Shown one piece after another: positions 10,571 through 21,406 of a DNA stretch of 64,000 nt; the stretch's first letter is position 1; each line of letters begins with the position of its first letter. The translations under genes were made by a program, and so were the position numbers. Source of the DNA: Tillandsia leiboldiana (taxonomy: Eukaryota > Streptophyta > Magnoliopsida > Poales > Bromeliaceae); NCBI GenBank assembly GCA_029204045.2, contig CM055066.1, positions 18,362,484 through 18,426,483 of the forward strand. The letters run 5' to 3'. Below the pieces are notes generated by a model. It searched no databases. It was not told where the DNA came from and saw only the letters and a list, made by a program, of their open reading frames with translations.

Positions 10571-10766
10571 TCCTCTTTCCCGACTTGTCGACGCATTTGT
10601 CCCCCTAGCATATTGTTCTTCCTGTTCCAATCGTAGAGCATCTAGATAGAGGCATTATAGCTGTAGACTTTACTTCTCCAGTTTTTCCTTACAGCACTGC
10701 ATATTTTATTCTATGCCTCTAGTAGACTTGGTGGGCAGACCGTCGGGCTTGTTGGCGGCACCCACT

Positions 10767-10792
10767 GAGAACTACTGTGGGATGTAGTTCTC
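10767..10792. repeat. Perfect 9-bp stem-loop GAGAACTAC / GTAGTTCTC
   Basis: Perfect nine-base arms with an eight-base loop (TGTGGGAT). An identical hairpin lies at 41037-41062 in LARD-1, inside a block of about 110 bp that is nearly identical between two otherwise diverged LTRs. Confidence 0.8.
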
Positions 10793-11215
10793 ACACCCGT
10801 CGTGGCGTCTTTTCCCCAGGGAATTCTGCTCCAGTTCCTGCAGCTCCAGTTGCTGATCCCGCTCCTTCAGACCGAGGTAAGGGAGTCGCGAGATAGATCC
10901 CTTCCCATCAGCTTCAGAGTAGCGAGAGTAGATGTACCCCCTTACTACTTTTGGGTGTGTTGTGGAGTGACTTTTGTAGTGAGGGATCGAGTTGTACTTT
11001 CCTTTTTCTGCTGAGTTGAGAGACACTTGTATCTGGTGAGGTTGGTTTGTATACTTGGGAGGTGTAGTTGTATTATTTTATGTCTTTTACTTCAGCTTTT
11101 ACTATTTCAGCTCTGATATCTGCTAGATTAGAGATTCTTTTGCAGGTTAGTCGCTACGTCTATACGGGGCTTCTCGTATGGGCGGCGGATCTGTTGGCGA
11201 GCCCGGAGGACAGTA

Positions 11216-11295
11216 TCGACCCCGGGGCGTGACAGCGCGTCACCTGTGGGCGGGGTCGACCTCGGGGCGTGACAGCGCGTCACCTGCAGGCGGGG
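11216..11295. repeat. 40-bp tandem duplication straddling the gypsy-B LTR end
   Basis: Unit 1 (11216-11255) and unit 2 (11256-11295) differ at about three positions. Each contains GGGGCGTGACA, the LTR terminus, followed by GCGCGTCACCTG. Only the first unit is continuous with the LTR. Confidence 0.75.
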
Positions 11296-12736
11296 CCCCG
11301 CTCGGCATCTGCCCGCGAAGGCGCCGCTGCCTGCGGGCAGCGCCCCGCGCGACAGCAAGTCGCGCGGGTACACGCCGCCTGCGGGCGGCGCCCCGCGCTG
11401 CACAAGGCCGCGCAGCGCACGCCACCTACGGGCGGCACCCCGCACGGGACTTGCCCGCGCGGGCGCTGCTGCCTGCGGACGGCGCCCCGCGCGACAACAA
11501 GTCGGGCGGGCACGCGTCACCTGCGGGCGGCTCCCCGCTCGGCAGCAGGCCGCGCGGGCGCTCGCCGCCTGCGGGCAATGCTGCATGCGGGCGGCGCCCC
11601 GCGAGGCACAAGGCCGCTCGGCGCACGCCGCCTGCGGGCGGCAGGCCACGCGGGCGCTCGCCGCCTGCGGGCAGCACCCCGCGCGGCACAAGGCCGCGCG
11701 GCGCGGGCCGCCTGCGGGCAGCGCCGCGCGCAGCACAAAGCCGCGTGGGCGGCGCCCCGCGCGGGCGCGCGTCGCCTGCTGGCAGCGCCCAGCGCGGGCG
11801 CGCGCCGCCTGCTGGCAGCGCCCAGCGCGGGCGCGCGCCGCCTGCAGGCAGCGCCCCGCGCGGGCGCGCACCGCCTGCTGGCAGCGCCCCGTGCGGCACA
11901 AGGCCGCGTGGCGCGCGCTGCCTGCGGGTGGCACCCCGCGCGGCAGAAGGCCGCTCGAGCCCGGTGTCTCCGATAATTCTCGCGCGGTTCCGTCCCGCGT
12001 GGCGGCGGTGGCGGTTCGCCCGGGCGCTGCGGCGGCGACGCGACGCCGACGAAACCACGACGCCAACGACAACGACGGAAACACAAAAATAAAAGCCACA
12101 TACCTTGATCAACCGGAGAAGACGACCCGATCTCGCCCGTTGCGGTGGCGGGAAATCCGGATCCACCCTCCGACGACGGTGACGTCTCGTTTCCGGCTTC
12201 CGGCACGTTGATCGAAGGAGGTGGAAGATCCACTCTCTTTTCTCTCTTTTCTATCTCCGAACTAGGGTTTCGTTTTGGTCTTCGGCACGCACAAGAGGGA
12301 AGGGTTTGAGGAGGCGATCTTTTAAAAACTAGTGTTTTTTTTTTCCTTCCGGTATACGGGGTATAAATATATCTTATAATTAATTTAATTCTTTTATTTT
12401 TTTCCTTTTTCACATGTACGTAATAAGGAAAAATCCCCATATCCTGTATTCTAAGGATATTCTTAATTTTAGTTACAAGAGATAAAAATTGCCATCTCCT
12501 CGAAAAGCGTGCCAAACTCTTAGCACGGATTTCAGTGCCCACTATGGATTCCGCGACCTTCAAAACCCCATTTCAGATCCGATCACAGTGCAGTTCACCA
12601 TTTTTCGGGCTCAATCATAGAAAAATACCCGCACAGTGCAACGATCGACTTAAGAAAACTTGATAACCTAAGCCCCTTAACAACCAATTTATCCTGAAAG
12701 GGATTAAAGACAAACAGGATAGGTCATGACATTACA
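11235..12736 (-). mobile_element. Gypsy-C1: partial GC-rich LTR, - orientation
   Basis: On the - strand it begins TGTAATGTCATGACC at 12736, similar to the TGTAATAACC start of the young Tekay LTR. It continues through a promoter and leader region and then into an extremely GC-rich repetitive zone (about 11235-11990) with units such as GGCGCCCCGCGCGG. It is cut at 11235 by gypsy-B. The segment around 12500-12640 (CTCCTCGAAAAGC, CTTCAAAACCCCAT, AAAAATACCCGCAC) matches gypsy-C2 at 14120-14290. The many long ORFs on both strands reflect base composition only. Confidence 0.65.
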
Positions 12737-14382
12737 ACTTTACACCGGAATGCCATAAAGTACCCACCTCAAATCGCGTTGACCGGAACTCTGAAAATCG
12801 ACCCGTAACTTCGGACGACACCCGGACCTAAAAGAAAGTCCCCCAACAGGGCATAACAGGTAAGATATGACTCTCATAAGGAAAACACGACTCCGAAAGC
12901 GCAAACAAAAGGACTAACGACTCACGATAGTGGCGGCGACGAAGCGGCCCCCGCAAGGCACGTGCGCCGTGTGTGGTGCAGCCGCGCGGACGCCTGCCTC
13001 GCGCGGCGCATGCGGCGGCCGCGCTGGCACCGGCCCCACGCGGCGCAAGCAGCGCGGCCGCGCGGGCACCAGCCGCGCGCGGCGCATGCGGTGGCCGCGC
13101 GGGCACCAGCCCCGCGCGGCGCAAGCGGCGCGGCCGCGCGGGCTCCAGCCCCGCGCGGGCGCCAGCCCCGCGCGGCGCATGCGGCGGCCGCCCGGGAGCC
13201 AGCCCCGCGCGGCGCATGCGGCGGCCGCCCGGGAGCCAGCCCCGCGCGGCGCATGCGGCGGCCGCGCGGGCACCAGCCCTGCGCGGCGCAAGGCCCCACG
13301 CAGCGCAAGCAGCGCGGCCGCGCGGGCACCAGCCCCGCATGCGCGTCCGTGCGGGCACCATCCCCGCGCGGCACGCGCGCGCCGCGTGCGGTGCGGCTGC
13401 GCGGCCGCCTGCCCCGCGCGGCGCCGCACGCGGTGTGGCCGCGCGGGCACCTGCCCCGCGCGGCGCCTGCGCTGCGTGCTGCGCGGCAGCACGGGTCCCT
13501 GCCCCCGCGCTGCGCCCGCGCCGCGTGAGGTGCGGCCGCGCGGGTGCCAGCCCCGTGCGGCGCAGCACGCGGTGCGACCGCGCGGTACCAACCCCGCACG
13601 GTGCTGCCCGCATTGCGGCCGCGCGGGCACTAACCTCGCGCGGCACCGCATGCGGTGCGACCACGCGGTACCCTAGGGTTTCGCGGCCCGCGTGCGGTGC
13701 GGCGGCGGCGGCGGCGGTGATAAAAGCAAACAAGAATCGCGAAAGACCCAAAAACGCCGAACCCTAGAACGATGAAATCGTAAGAGTAACGGTGCTAACC
13801 TCGATCTATCGGGGACGATGATCTGATCTCGTTCTACGCGGCGCTGAGGATCCAGATCTGCTCGCCGTGGATGGTGGCGTCTCGTTCTCCGGTCTCCGGC
13901 ACGTCGATCGGGGCGATCAGACTCCTCCGCTTTCTTCTTCTCTCACTTTTTTCTCCGGTTAGGGTTTTCTTTTCTTTTTCTCTTTTCTCTCTTTTCTCTT
14001 CGGCTAGGGTTTTCTCTTTTCTTTCGGGAAAACAGATTTCTCCTTGGTACGTACGATAAAACCCACATCCGGGTATTATTTAAAAATAATTAACTATTCC
14101 CACGAGATAATTCCACAACTCCTCGAAAAGCATGTCAGATCTTTAGCACGGATTCCGATACACACTACGGTTATCGCGATCTTCAAAACCCCATTCCGGG
14201 GGATCCGTAAGTCAGATTTTAGATCCGATTGCACCGCCGTTCATCGTTTTTCAAGCTCTATCACAGAAAAATACCCGCACCGTGTGATAGTTAACTTAAG
14301 AGAACTCGATAATTCGATCTTTCCTAACATGTAATTTATTAGCAAGAGGGTAAAACGATACACGAAAAGTCGTGATATTACA
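12737..14382 (-). mobile_element. Gypsy-C2: partial GC-rich LTR, - orientation
   Basis: It begins on the - strand with TGTAATATCACGAC at 14382 and is homologous to C1 over about 13700-14382 versus 12050-12736. It has its own GC-rich tandem zone at about 12930-13700 (units like GCGCGGGCACCAGCCCCGCG). The interval 12737-12930 reads as older LTR sequence left of C1's terminus, so C1 appears inserted into C2. To the right, copia gag begins at 14383 without a gap. Confidence 0.6.
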
Positions 14383-15151
14383 CTTTGCGCAATTCTCACA
14401 ATTCTTTTTTATATGTCCCTTTTTCTTATAAAAATAACACTTCACCTTTTATCATTTTGACTTGGAACGAGATCTTCCTTTTCGCTAGATCGTCCCCTTC
14501 CTCCACCTGTATCTTTTATGACCAAACCAGCACTACTTTCTTCGATACTTGCCTGCAACCTGATCTCCTCATATAGAAGGGTCAATGTAACATCTTCCAT
14601 CTTCAGAGTTTGTTTCCCGTAAAGTATGGTAGTCACCAGATGATTGTAAGACGACGGAAGTGACATAAGGAAAATCAATGTCTTATCGTCCTCGTCAATC
14701 TTAATATTAATGTTGAGCAAATTTGTAATAATTTTATTAAAGTTGTTCAAATGTTCCGTAATTGTCGTACCTTTCTTCTTGCGTATGCCGTATAATTTTG
14801 GTACAGTACATTCAAAAGGCTTTTTGTCATGTACAGCTTCTCAAGCTTGTTCCATATGCCAACTGTAGTTTCTTCATCCATTACGTTGTACATCATCTCA
14901 TTTGTTAGGCACAATATAATTGTATTAACCACCTGCAAATCAATCTCCTCCCAATCTTCGTCGCTCATCGATGCCGGCTTTTTCGATTTTCCGAGCAACG
15001 CCATATGGAGGCACTGTTGTACCAGAAGGGCTTTTCTCTTTTCTGCCAGAGACCGAAGTTTTTTTTACCGTCAAATTTCTCTACCTCAAATTTAAATGAT
15101 GAGACCTTCGACATCTCTGCTATAGCGCAAACCTTATGCTCTAATACTACT
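14383..15151 (-). pseudogene. Tork/Tnt1-like copia gag fragment
   Basis: Three overlapping - strand frames together show a Tnt1-type gag: FEVEKFDGKKNFGLW (near 15090), ALLGKSKKPASMSDEDWEEID (near 14950), WNKLEKLYMTKSL and FNKIITNLLNINIKIDEDDK (near 14690-14740), then LVTTILYGKQTLKMEDV. It ends in a CCHC knuckle (near 14410-14440) where the second Cys codon is Tyr (CYFYKKKGHIKKNC), a G-to-A type change. At least two frameshifts break the frame. The rest of the element is displaced to the left by gypsy-C2. Confidence 0.85.
15138..15149 (-). promoter_or_regulatory. Primer-binding site of the Tork copia (one mismatch)
   Basis: The - strand reads TAGTATTAGAGC next to the LTR end at 15152. The usual plant copia site is TGGTATTAGAGC or TGGTATCAGAGC; the second base is G-to-A here. 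Confidence 0.75.
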
Positions 15152-15424
15152 TGTTGGAAACTTGATGGATCGTCTGTCATGCGCTACGGACACAGATGCG
15201 TGAAAGATAGAGAAAATCGAAAAAACGATAATAGAAATAAAAGCAGAAAATAAGAAACCAAGATTTTTACATAGTTCGACAATTGGCTACGTCCATAGGG
15301 AGAGCGAGAGACTTGTATTCCATTATAATAAGAAACAAAAGAAATATAAGGTTACACCTCATGTCTTCTTCAAATAAAAAATTAAGAACCTTATAATAAA
15401 CCCCACCTACCTCTTGTTCCAACA
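15152..15424 (-). mobile_element. 5' LTR of the Tork copia (273 bp)
   Basis: On the - strand it runs from TGTTGGAACAAG at 15424 to a TTCCAACA end at 15152. The small size fits the Tork clade. It marks the right boundary of the nest; the flanking five bases 15425-15429 (AAATA) would be the target duplication, whose partner is outside the window. Confidence 0.8.
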
Positions 15425-18400
15425 AAATATTCTAAAAAAGTAATTTGAATTTTTTTTTTTTATAAAACTATAATCAAGAAAACCAAATTAAAGAAGTATA
15501 TAAAATTCTGACTAAAATCTTTTATGTCGTTACTTTAAAGAATCCGAACCGTTTAGACAATTAGTCGAAAACCTCCGCTCCGCAGTCGAATCTAACGCTG
15601 CATGCGAGCCACCGTGCACCTTCTATGATACTATCGTACCCTTCAAGAACGAAGCCGCCAATTAATTTCAACCGGCCGTATGCTTCAAGGCCTATTAGCC
15701 GAAGTGCATTCTCATATATATATATATATATATATATAAAATTTATAATGAAATTGATCAAAGTCAATCAATATTAATTAGATTAGGACGTGTATAAATA
15801 AATATAAATTTTACATCAATATATATTAATTTTAAGGTCAAATAATATATTTTATATATTTAATTTATATCATAACTAATTTAATAAATTTATTAAATTT
15901 AATTCAATTCAAAATTCGAAAAAAATTCGTAACAAAAGTCAGTCTTTACCCTCTCTGTCCGTCAATGGAGCGTTAGCTTTCAAAGTTTTTATTCTCTTCT
16001 TCAATTGTTTAACACATTAACGAATGACTCCCCCAAGCCCCCTGTTGAGTTGATACTCGTGCGCATTCTGGATAGTGTGACACCCTCAGAATTAGTGTGA
16101 TAATTAGACATCAGGTTCCCCTTAGTATACACACAGATTTTTCTTTTCTATAAATTGTCGATTGTAAGAATTTTTTTCTTAAGAATAGCAAAACAAATTA
16201 AAATCTTTATCTTAATAGGAATTTTTAATTTTCATATCTTTTTAGTATATACACAGGCTCTCTCCTTTTCTATAAATTTTCGACTATGAAATTTTTTTTC
16301 TTAGGAATAGCCAAACAAAATTCTTTACCTTAATAGGAATTTTTAGTTTCCCATTTTCTATAATAAATTGTGGATCGTAAGAATTTTCTTTCTTAGAAAT
16401 AGCCAAATCAAAATCTTTATCTTAATAGGAATTTTTAGTTTCCTGTGGTGGAGCAACATTGTTCCTTAGATCCCATCAAGCAAACAGAAAAAGTTTGAAA
16501 TGTAGACAACCGCCACTTTATCACGTCATGTCTGACAAGCCGAATATGGTCATAAAGGGTAATCTTTCGTTTACATGAAGATTGAAAGAGGGCAAATCAG
16601 GAAATTAGCATAACTTAAAAGGAGTCATGTAAAAAGAAGCAGATGCTTAAGAGTAAAGAAAGGAGAGGTCCGAAAGCAAAGAGCCAATACAAAAGCAGGC
16701 CGAATCGAGCAGACCAGTTCTCTCGGAATATTCTCAAGGACAAAGTCAATAATGAGTACCTAACTAGAAAAAGAAGATAATTCTAGTCGGGCTTGCTTGC
16801 TTTTGACAATTTGTACTCTAGTGAGCACGCACGGTATTTATGCTGAAAACGTGATTAAGTTGGAAAATATGTAGTCCAAAATAAAAGATACCTACAAATC
16901 AACCTACCAGTTAATAGTCCCATCATTACGTTTGTAGTAGAAGAACTCTTCCACTGATTCCGGTGATCTCTACCAAATGTTTTGATTAGATCTGACTGGT
17001 TTAAATGGATCAGCATTATGTTCTGTAGCGAGAAATTAGATTAAGCCGAGTCACATTCGAAATGGAGATAGACTGGGTTGGATCAAATCATGTTTGAAGT
17101 GACGGAAGTCTGATTGGATTAAGTTACAATCAAGACCTATGAGTGTTGTAGCTATACGTTTTAAATGAATTGGTTACATATTTTTAACCGCTCGAATTTT
17201 TTAAATTAATAATTAATTAACATAAATGATTTGACAAACATAGAATTATTCATTAGCGCCAACGATTCGACAAACAGGTCTATCAGAAAACAAATGGATT
17301 AGGTATAATCTGCATAGAATTTTTGTTTGCTAACTTCGGTCCAGAATTTCATTCTCTCCCTTCAATCAATCCCTCTCATTGCTTTGCTATAGGTTGGCTT
17401 CATGTCCAATTTCCTTTGCTAGCATCGATCTAGGCTTTGCAGAGCCAAACCTCCAATGAAGCATGATTTACATTGTAGTGGTTTGCAAGTCATCTCAATT
17501 TTGTTCAAATCTCTATTCACGCTATCATCTGTTAGTATATATATCTATTCTTCATTCCAGTCTCTATTCAATTTGTTCGAATCATATTTTTCTATGGCTT
17601 TGCTGGTCACGGAGGCCACTCAATCAGTGATTGAGAAGTTGACAGCTACTGTGCAGAGATCACTGTGAATCATAGTTCAAATGATGGTGTCGAATCTAGC
17701 AGAGGGAGTCTTAATTTGTCTAAAATTTGCTTTAACTTTATGGTTCTTGGCCATAAACCTTGCCTACCTCTCGATTTTTTAGCTAGCTCTCAACTTCATG
17801 CAAACTTTTATATATATGATGTTGTCTTTTGAAATTTTTCTTAAAAGTTTCTGAACAAGTTAGCGTTTCTATTTTCAGTTGGTCCTTTTCTCTGTTTACC
17901 TCACGTTCGAGGACTATTTCAAAATTTTGATCCCATTTAAATCTTGCATCAAGTTTTTTTTATTCTAGAAAATATATGTGACTACTGCAAAGTTCTAAAA
18001 TATCATTTTTATTAGTTCATAAATTGAATATAATAGTGGGAATTTATATTATCATGTATATCAAACTGTGGGGTATAAATTAGTCCATGATACTCAATAT
18101 TGGTATATCTAAAAGATCTATTTAAATAATTGAGACTCTTTACAAAACTTTGTGAATCTTATGAACAATAAGGGACCTTTGGTTGGATTTAATTAGAAAT
18201 ATATTATAGTTGGAGATACATACGGTTGGAGATAACAATAATTATAACTACATATATCTCCTTTGATTTAATCCAGTAAAAAGTGATACAATTATAAATA
18301 ATTTGTTTGATCCCACCTAGTTAAGAAGTACATTTGTAAAAAATTTCAAAGTGGTGAGATTACCTTCAATGTGAAAAGAAAAAATATTTTTTATTTAAAA

Positions 18401-18644
18401 AGTGATTAGGGATGTAAGCTTAAAGTTACTTTATCTAACTGTTGCAATTAAAATTGCGACCAATTTCAGTGTAGTTCTAACGATTGATGCAGCTAGTTTA
18501 GCAATTGCGTTTCTGGAGAAGCGCGATTCAGCTAAGCCAAGTCAAAAATTTTGTTAAGCTCAGTTCGCGGTTCTCAACTCATTTTAAGTCGCACTCAGGT
18601 TTCGATTGAGTTCGACTCTCGGCTCTCGGCTCTTGGGTGCTACT
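15425..18644. other. AT-rich region without a recognisable gene
   Basis: About 3.2 kb with no convincing coding frame, LTR pair or RNA gene. It holds a (TA)n microsatellite (15715-15738) and a three-copy repeat (16113-16442). A - strand frame at 15561-15767 includes ENALRLIGLEAYGRLKLIGGF, which could be an exon relic but matches nothing I can name. A short + frame at 17456-17668 has no recognisable domain. This is the least repeat-like DNA in the window and may be the old insertion substrate. Confidence 0.5.
16113..16442. repeat. Three imperfect tandem copies, about 90-120 bp each
   Basis: Copies near 16113-16235, 16236-16351 and 16352-16442 share CTTTTCTATAAATTGTCG-like starts, a run of T, AGAATAGCCAAA and a TTAATAGGAATTTTTAGTTT end. 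They are unequal in length, consistent with old tandem duplication followed by decay. Confidence 0.7.
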
Positions 18645-18990
18645 CGGTTGTTCGGACTTTCATTTAGTATTTGGGATATTTTAGAAAAAATTATATTTAT
18701 CCTAAATTTAGTTTCAATTAGGTAATTATTTCGAATCTGTTTAGATTTAGAGATATACTTTTGTTAGTTATGATTGTATTAGAAAAACTATTAAATTTTA
18801 TAAAATCGATTTACAATAGGATTCGTGTATCGCATCTATATGTAGGCAAGATAATGTAACGAGTATATACAGGCTTTGAAGAGTTAAATAATACTTTTAG
18901 TATTTGTCGAAGAACTGGGTTATTCGTTTATCCCCTCTTGTCTCCTTGTGCTTCTTTCATCCTAGCACACGGCTTTATCATCCTGCTTCA
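18645..18990 (+). mobile_element. Probable 5' LTR of a decayed gypsy element
   Basis: It is defined only by position: a tRNA-Met primer-binding site starts at 18993 and gag-like sequence follows. The LTR appears short and AT-rich and ends near ...CCTGCTTCA. The left boundary is a guess, because no second LTR is present for comparison. Confidence 0.4.
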
Positions 18991-18992
18991 GT

Positions 18993-19004
18993 TGGTATCA
19001 GAGC
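18993..19004 (+). promoter_or_regulatory. Primer-binding site of the decayed gypsy
   Basis: TGGTATCAGAGC, complementary to initiator tRNA-Met, lies 34 bp before the presumed gag ATG at 19038. Confidence 0.8.
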
Positions 19005-19037
19005 CAATTGAACCTTAGAGAGATGCTTTCGTGAGAC

Positions 19038-19372
19038 ATGGCTGGCGGTCAGAGAAGGAACCAGAATCTGAACTAGGGCGCTGCGAATCAAGAATGCAAC
19101 GCTGGTGGATGCAACGCTAGTATCGTGAATGACGATGAGCATATAAGCGGTTGACCCCAAGGTCGGCGAGATCTTCGTGATATAGAGATTGAAGAATTGA
19201 GAAGGCAAATCGAGGCCTTGACCACACGTCCTGCGTTGAAGGAAACTCGGGCCAAGAAGACGATGACCATGATTCGAAGTCTTCCAGCTTTGAAAACCAC
19301 TTTCATCGTCGCCCTGCCCCGCCCCCCCCCCCCCCCCCCCCCCCCCCGGGAGAGATGCGTCCATGCAGGGTC
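19038..19372 (+). pseudogene. Decayed gypsy gag, N-terminal part
   Basis: From the ATG the frame reads MAGGQRRNQN and then meets stops. A helical ELRRQIEALTTRPALKET stretch near 19190-19250 is typical of the gag N-terminus of short-LTR gypsy elements. A run of 26 C at 19322-19347 follows. The solo copia LTR interrupts at 19373. The frame is broken by several stops and is not functional. Confidence 0.65.
19322..19347. repeat. Poly(C) tract, 26 bases
   Basis: Uninterrupted run of 26 C. Its length should be treated with caution, since long homopolymers are prone to sequencing and assembly error. Confidence 0.8.
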
Positions 19373-21406
19373 TGTAAGAAAGTATCCGGCACAGAGAATA
19401 AAACGCAGCGGAAATATAGCATATTATTTTTAAACAAATTCATATCATATATGAAAAATCAATCCAGTGCCGGTGGATCATTCTCATGTTACAATATAAG
19501 TAAGTTAAACCAAACAAATCTCATGTTTAGATTACATCACCTTGAACCAGTTAAGGCCTCTTGATCTACTGTACGGTTGAAACTGAATATGACGAATCGT
19601 GATTTCAACGTAGCCGCGCACGTGCCCGGCCTCTATGAGTATCCACACAGAATTGGTGTAGATCCAACGATTTCCGTTACACGGAACAGATGAGCCGCAG
19701 ACTACAAGAACGGTGCTAGCAGTCCCTTTGATGTCTGCGTTACTTTTGATGAAAACACTCTTAATCTTCACGAAAGATTATGTGGAGAGAGAGAATAACT
19801 CAACGTGAGTGCCGCGGCCAACTTAATTAATTTCCTCTTTTCTTTCACGTTAGTATATCACATACGTACGACCACGGCCATACTTATAATATTATGTTCT
19901 CCAGATCTTTAACAAACTCAAGTATCTCATAAGATATCTCAACTAATTAAATCTTGTAATTAGTTATAAAGAGAAATCTTCTCAAGATAAAATCCACTAA
20001 CTAATTAAATCTTATAATTAGTTATAAAGAGAAATCTTCTCAAGATAAAATCTAGTAACTAATTAAATCTTATAATTAGTTACAAAGAGAAATCTTCTCA
20101 AGATAAAATCTAGTAACTAATTAAATCTTATAATTAGTTACAAAAAAATATCTCAGGATACTTATCGAATATGTTTAAACCTTATCTCTCTCTTTAATTT
20201 AACCGGATCATATCCATTAAATTATAATTAAATATTCATATTTAAATCTAATTTAATTAGAATATTATCTCATAAGAATTTATGAATATTTAATTATTCT
20301 CTAATCAAATTAGAGATTAAATCTTTCGTATAATTTCTCATCATAATCACTAAACTGTTTAGTGTATTAGACTCACCCTTATATTTTGGATGTACACAAT
20401 TCCCATTGTGTGTGACCTCACAGGTCCATTACCATTTGGCAGTGGAGTCCAATATCAAACTCTTTAACATTAAATTAGAACTCTTCTAATTGATGAAAAT
20501 AATTTATTTTAAATTATTTTTACTTCTCTCACTGTCCGTGAGTGACACCTAGCAGTATATCACGACAATCCAAAATGGTGATGAAAAACTGAACCTTTCC
20601 GCTTACCGTTACAGTGTGATAAATTCCTTTCAACACACAACGTCCCGATCGAACCGAAACCATGGTTCGATCATTGACTAGAATATCTAAATTGACTCAA
20701 TATGGTAACTCAGTTGGAAACCCTTTTCCATACACCATGTGCCCTGGCCAGGGATTTTTTGAGTTGAATTTGATAATCTATATAGGACGTTCTCTCTCAA
20801 CATTGAGTGTGTTGAATTCCTTATTGTACACTCATATGCTTCCCCATATAAACTACTACAGCCAACCAATACCAGACGTAGACTACTGATTAAAGTCTAA
20901 GTATTAGTACAGTCAAACGGTAGCAATCTATATGTGAAGCAACCATGACGCCTCAGGTTCAAGGAGTACTTCACACATCGGTAGCAAAGAACTAGTCACT
21001 GGCGAAAATAGAACCATATGACTGTTCAACTAAATGGTCACGCTCAGTGTACTTATTCTCTAACAAGCACCTGTATGCTTACTTTAGTGTCCCCACACTA
21101 GTGACTTGAGATTCGTCACCTCAACTTAGAAGTATAGCATACACCGGCCTATCCGGAAATATCATCGTCCTTATGATATTCCTATGGCTAGGAGCATTTA
21201 AGAATCTTGTACAAAGAAATATATGTATATCTCAAATTCCTAACTTTTAAGAATATATTTTCTTAACAAAGATTCAATGGACGATTCATGTAAACATATT
21301 GCTAACAATAAACATGAATAAAACTTGCCCTTTATTAATTAAAGAAAAATACAATAAATATCCATAAGCCTATGTTACCGATTGGCTTTATGGTATATCA
21401 CTAACA
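19373..21406 (-). mobile_element. Solo copia LTR (2034 bp) with TSD GGGTC
   Basis: It is bounded by TGTAAGAAAG at 19373 and ATCACTAACA at 21406. The pentamer GGGTC flanks it on both sides (19368-19372 and 21407-21411). On the - strand it starts TGTTAGTGATATACC and ends ...ATACTTTCTTACA, a form common in plant copia LTRs. No PBS, polypurine tract or coding sequence lies inside, so it is the product of LTR-LTR recombination. It splits the gag of the decayed gypsy. A 58-bp repeat lies inside at 19941-20160. Confidence 0.88.
19941..20160. repeat. 58-bp tandem repeat, about 3.7 copies, in the solo LTR
   Basis: Units starting AACTAATTAAATCTT begin at 19941, 19999, 20057 and 20115, an exact 58-bp period with very few substitutions. 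Each ends in TCTTCTCAAGATAAAATC; the last copy is truncated. Confidence 0.9.

Larger units (their letters stand above)
7814..11234 (+). mobile_element. 3' LTR of gypsy-B (about 3.4 kb)
   Basis: It starts TGTGGGACCC after the polypurine tract and ends CGGGGCGTGACA at 11234. The layout is U3 with a GC-rich CACGTG/CCAAT zone (8100-8700), TATA at 8764, then a long R-U5 containing stem-loops (10261, 10767) and 35-bp tandem repeats (10469). Several blocks match the LARD-1 LTR closely, for example GTAGGACCATGCATG and about 110 bp around the 10767 hairpin. ORFs inside it are not supported as genes. Confidence 0.88.

Noticed and set aside
11128..12563. Several long overlapping ORFs on both strands (up to about 350 codons).
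   Set aside because: All are Ala/Arg/Gly/Pro-rich, open in many frames at once, and lie in a GC-rich LTR repeat. Open frames are expected from composition.
12828..13767. Long ORFs on both strands in the second GC-rich block.
   Set aside because: Same low-complexity composition in all frames, no domain; part of the gypsy-C2 LTR.
15561..15767. Possible exon (ENALRLIGLEAYGRLKLIGGF...) on the - strand.
   Set aside because: A single short frame running into a TA microsatellite, with no homology I can name and no neighbouring exons; left as unassigned.
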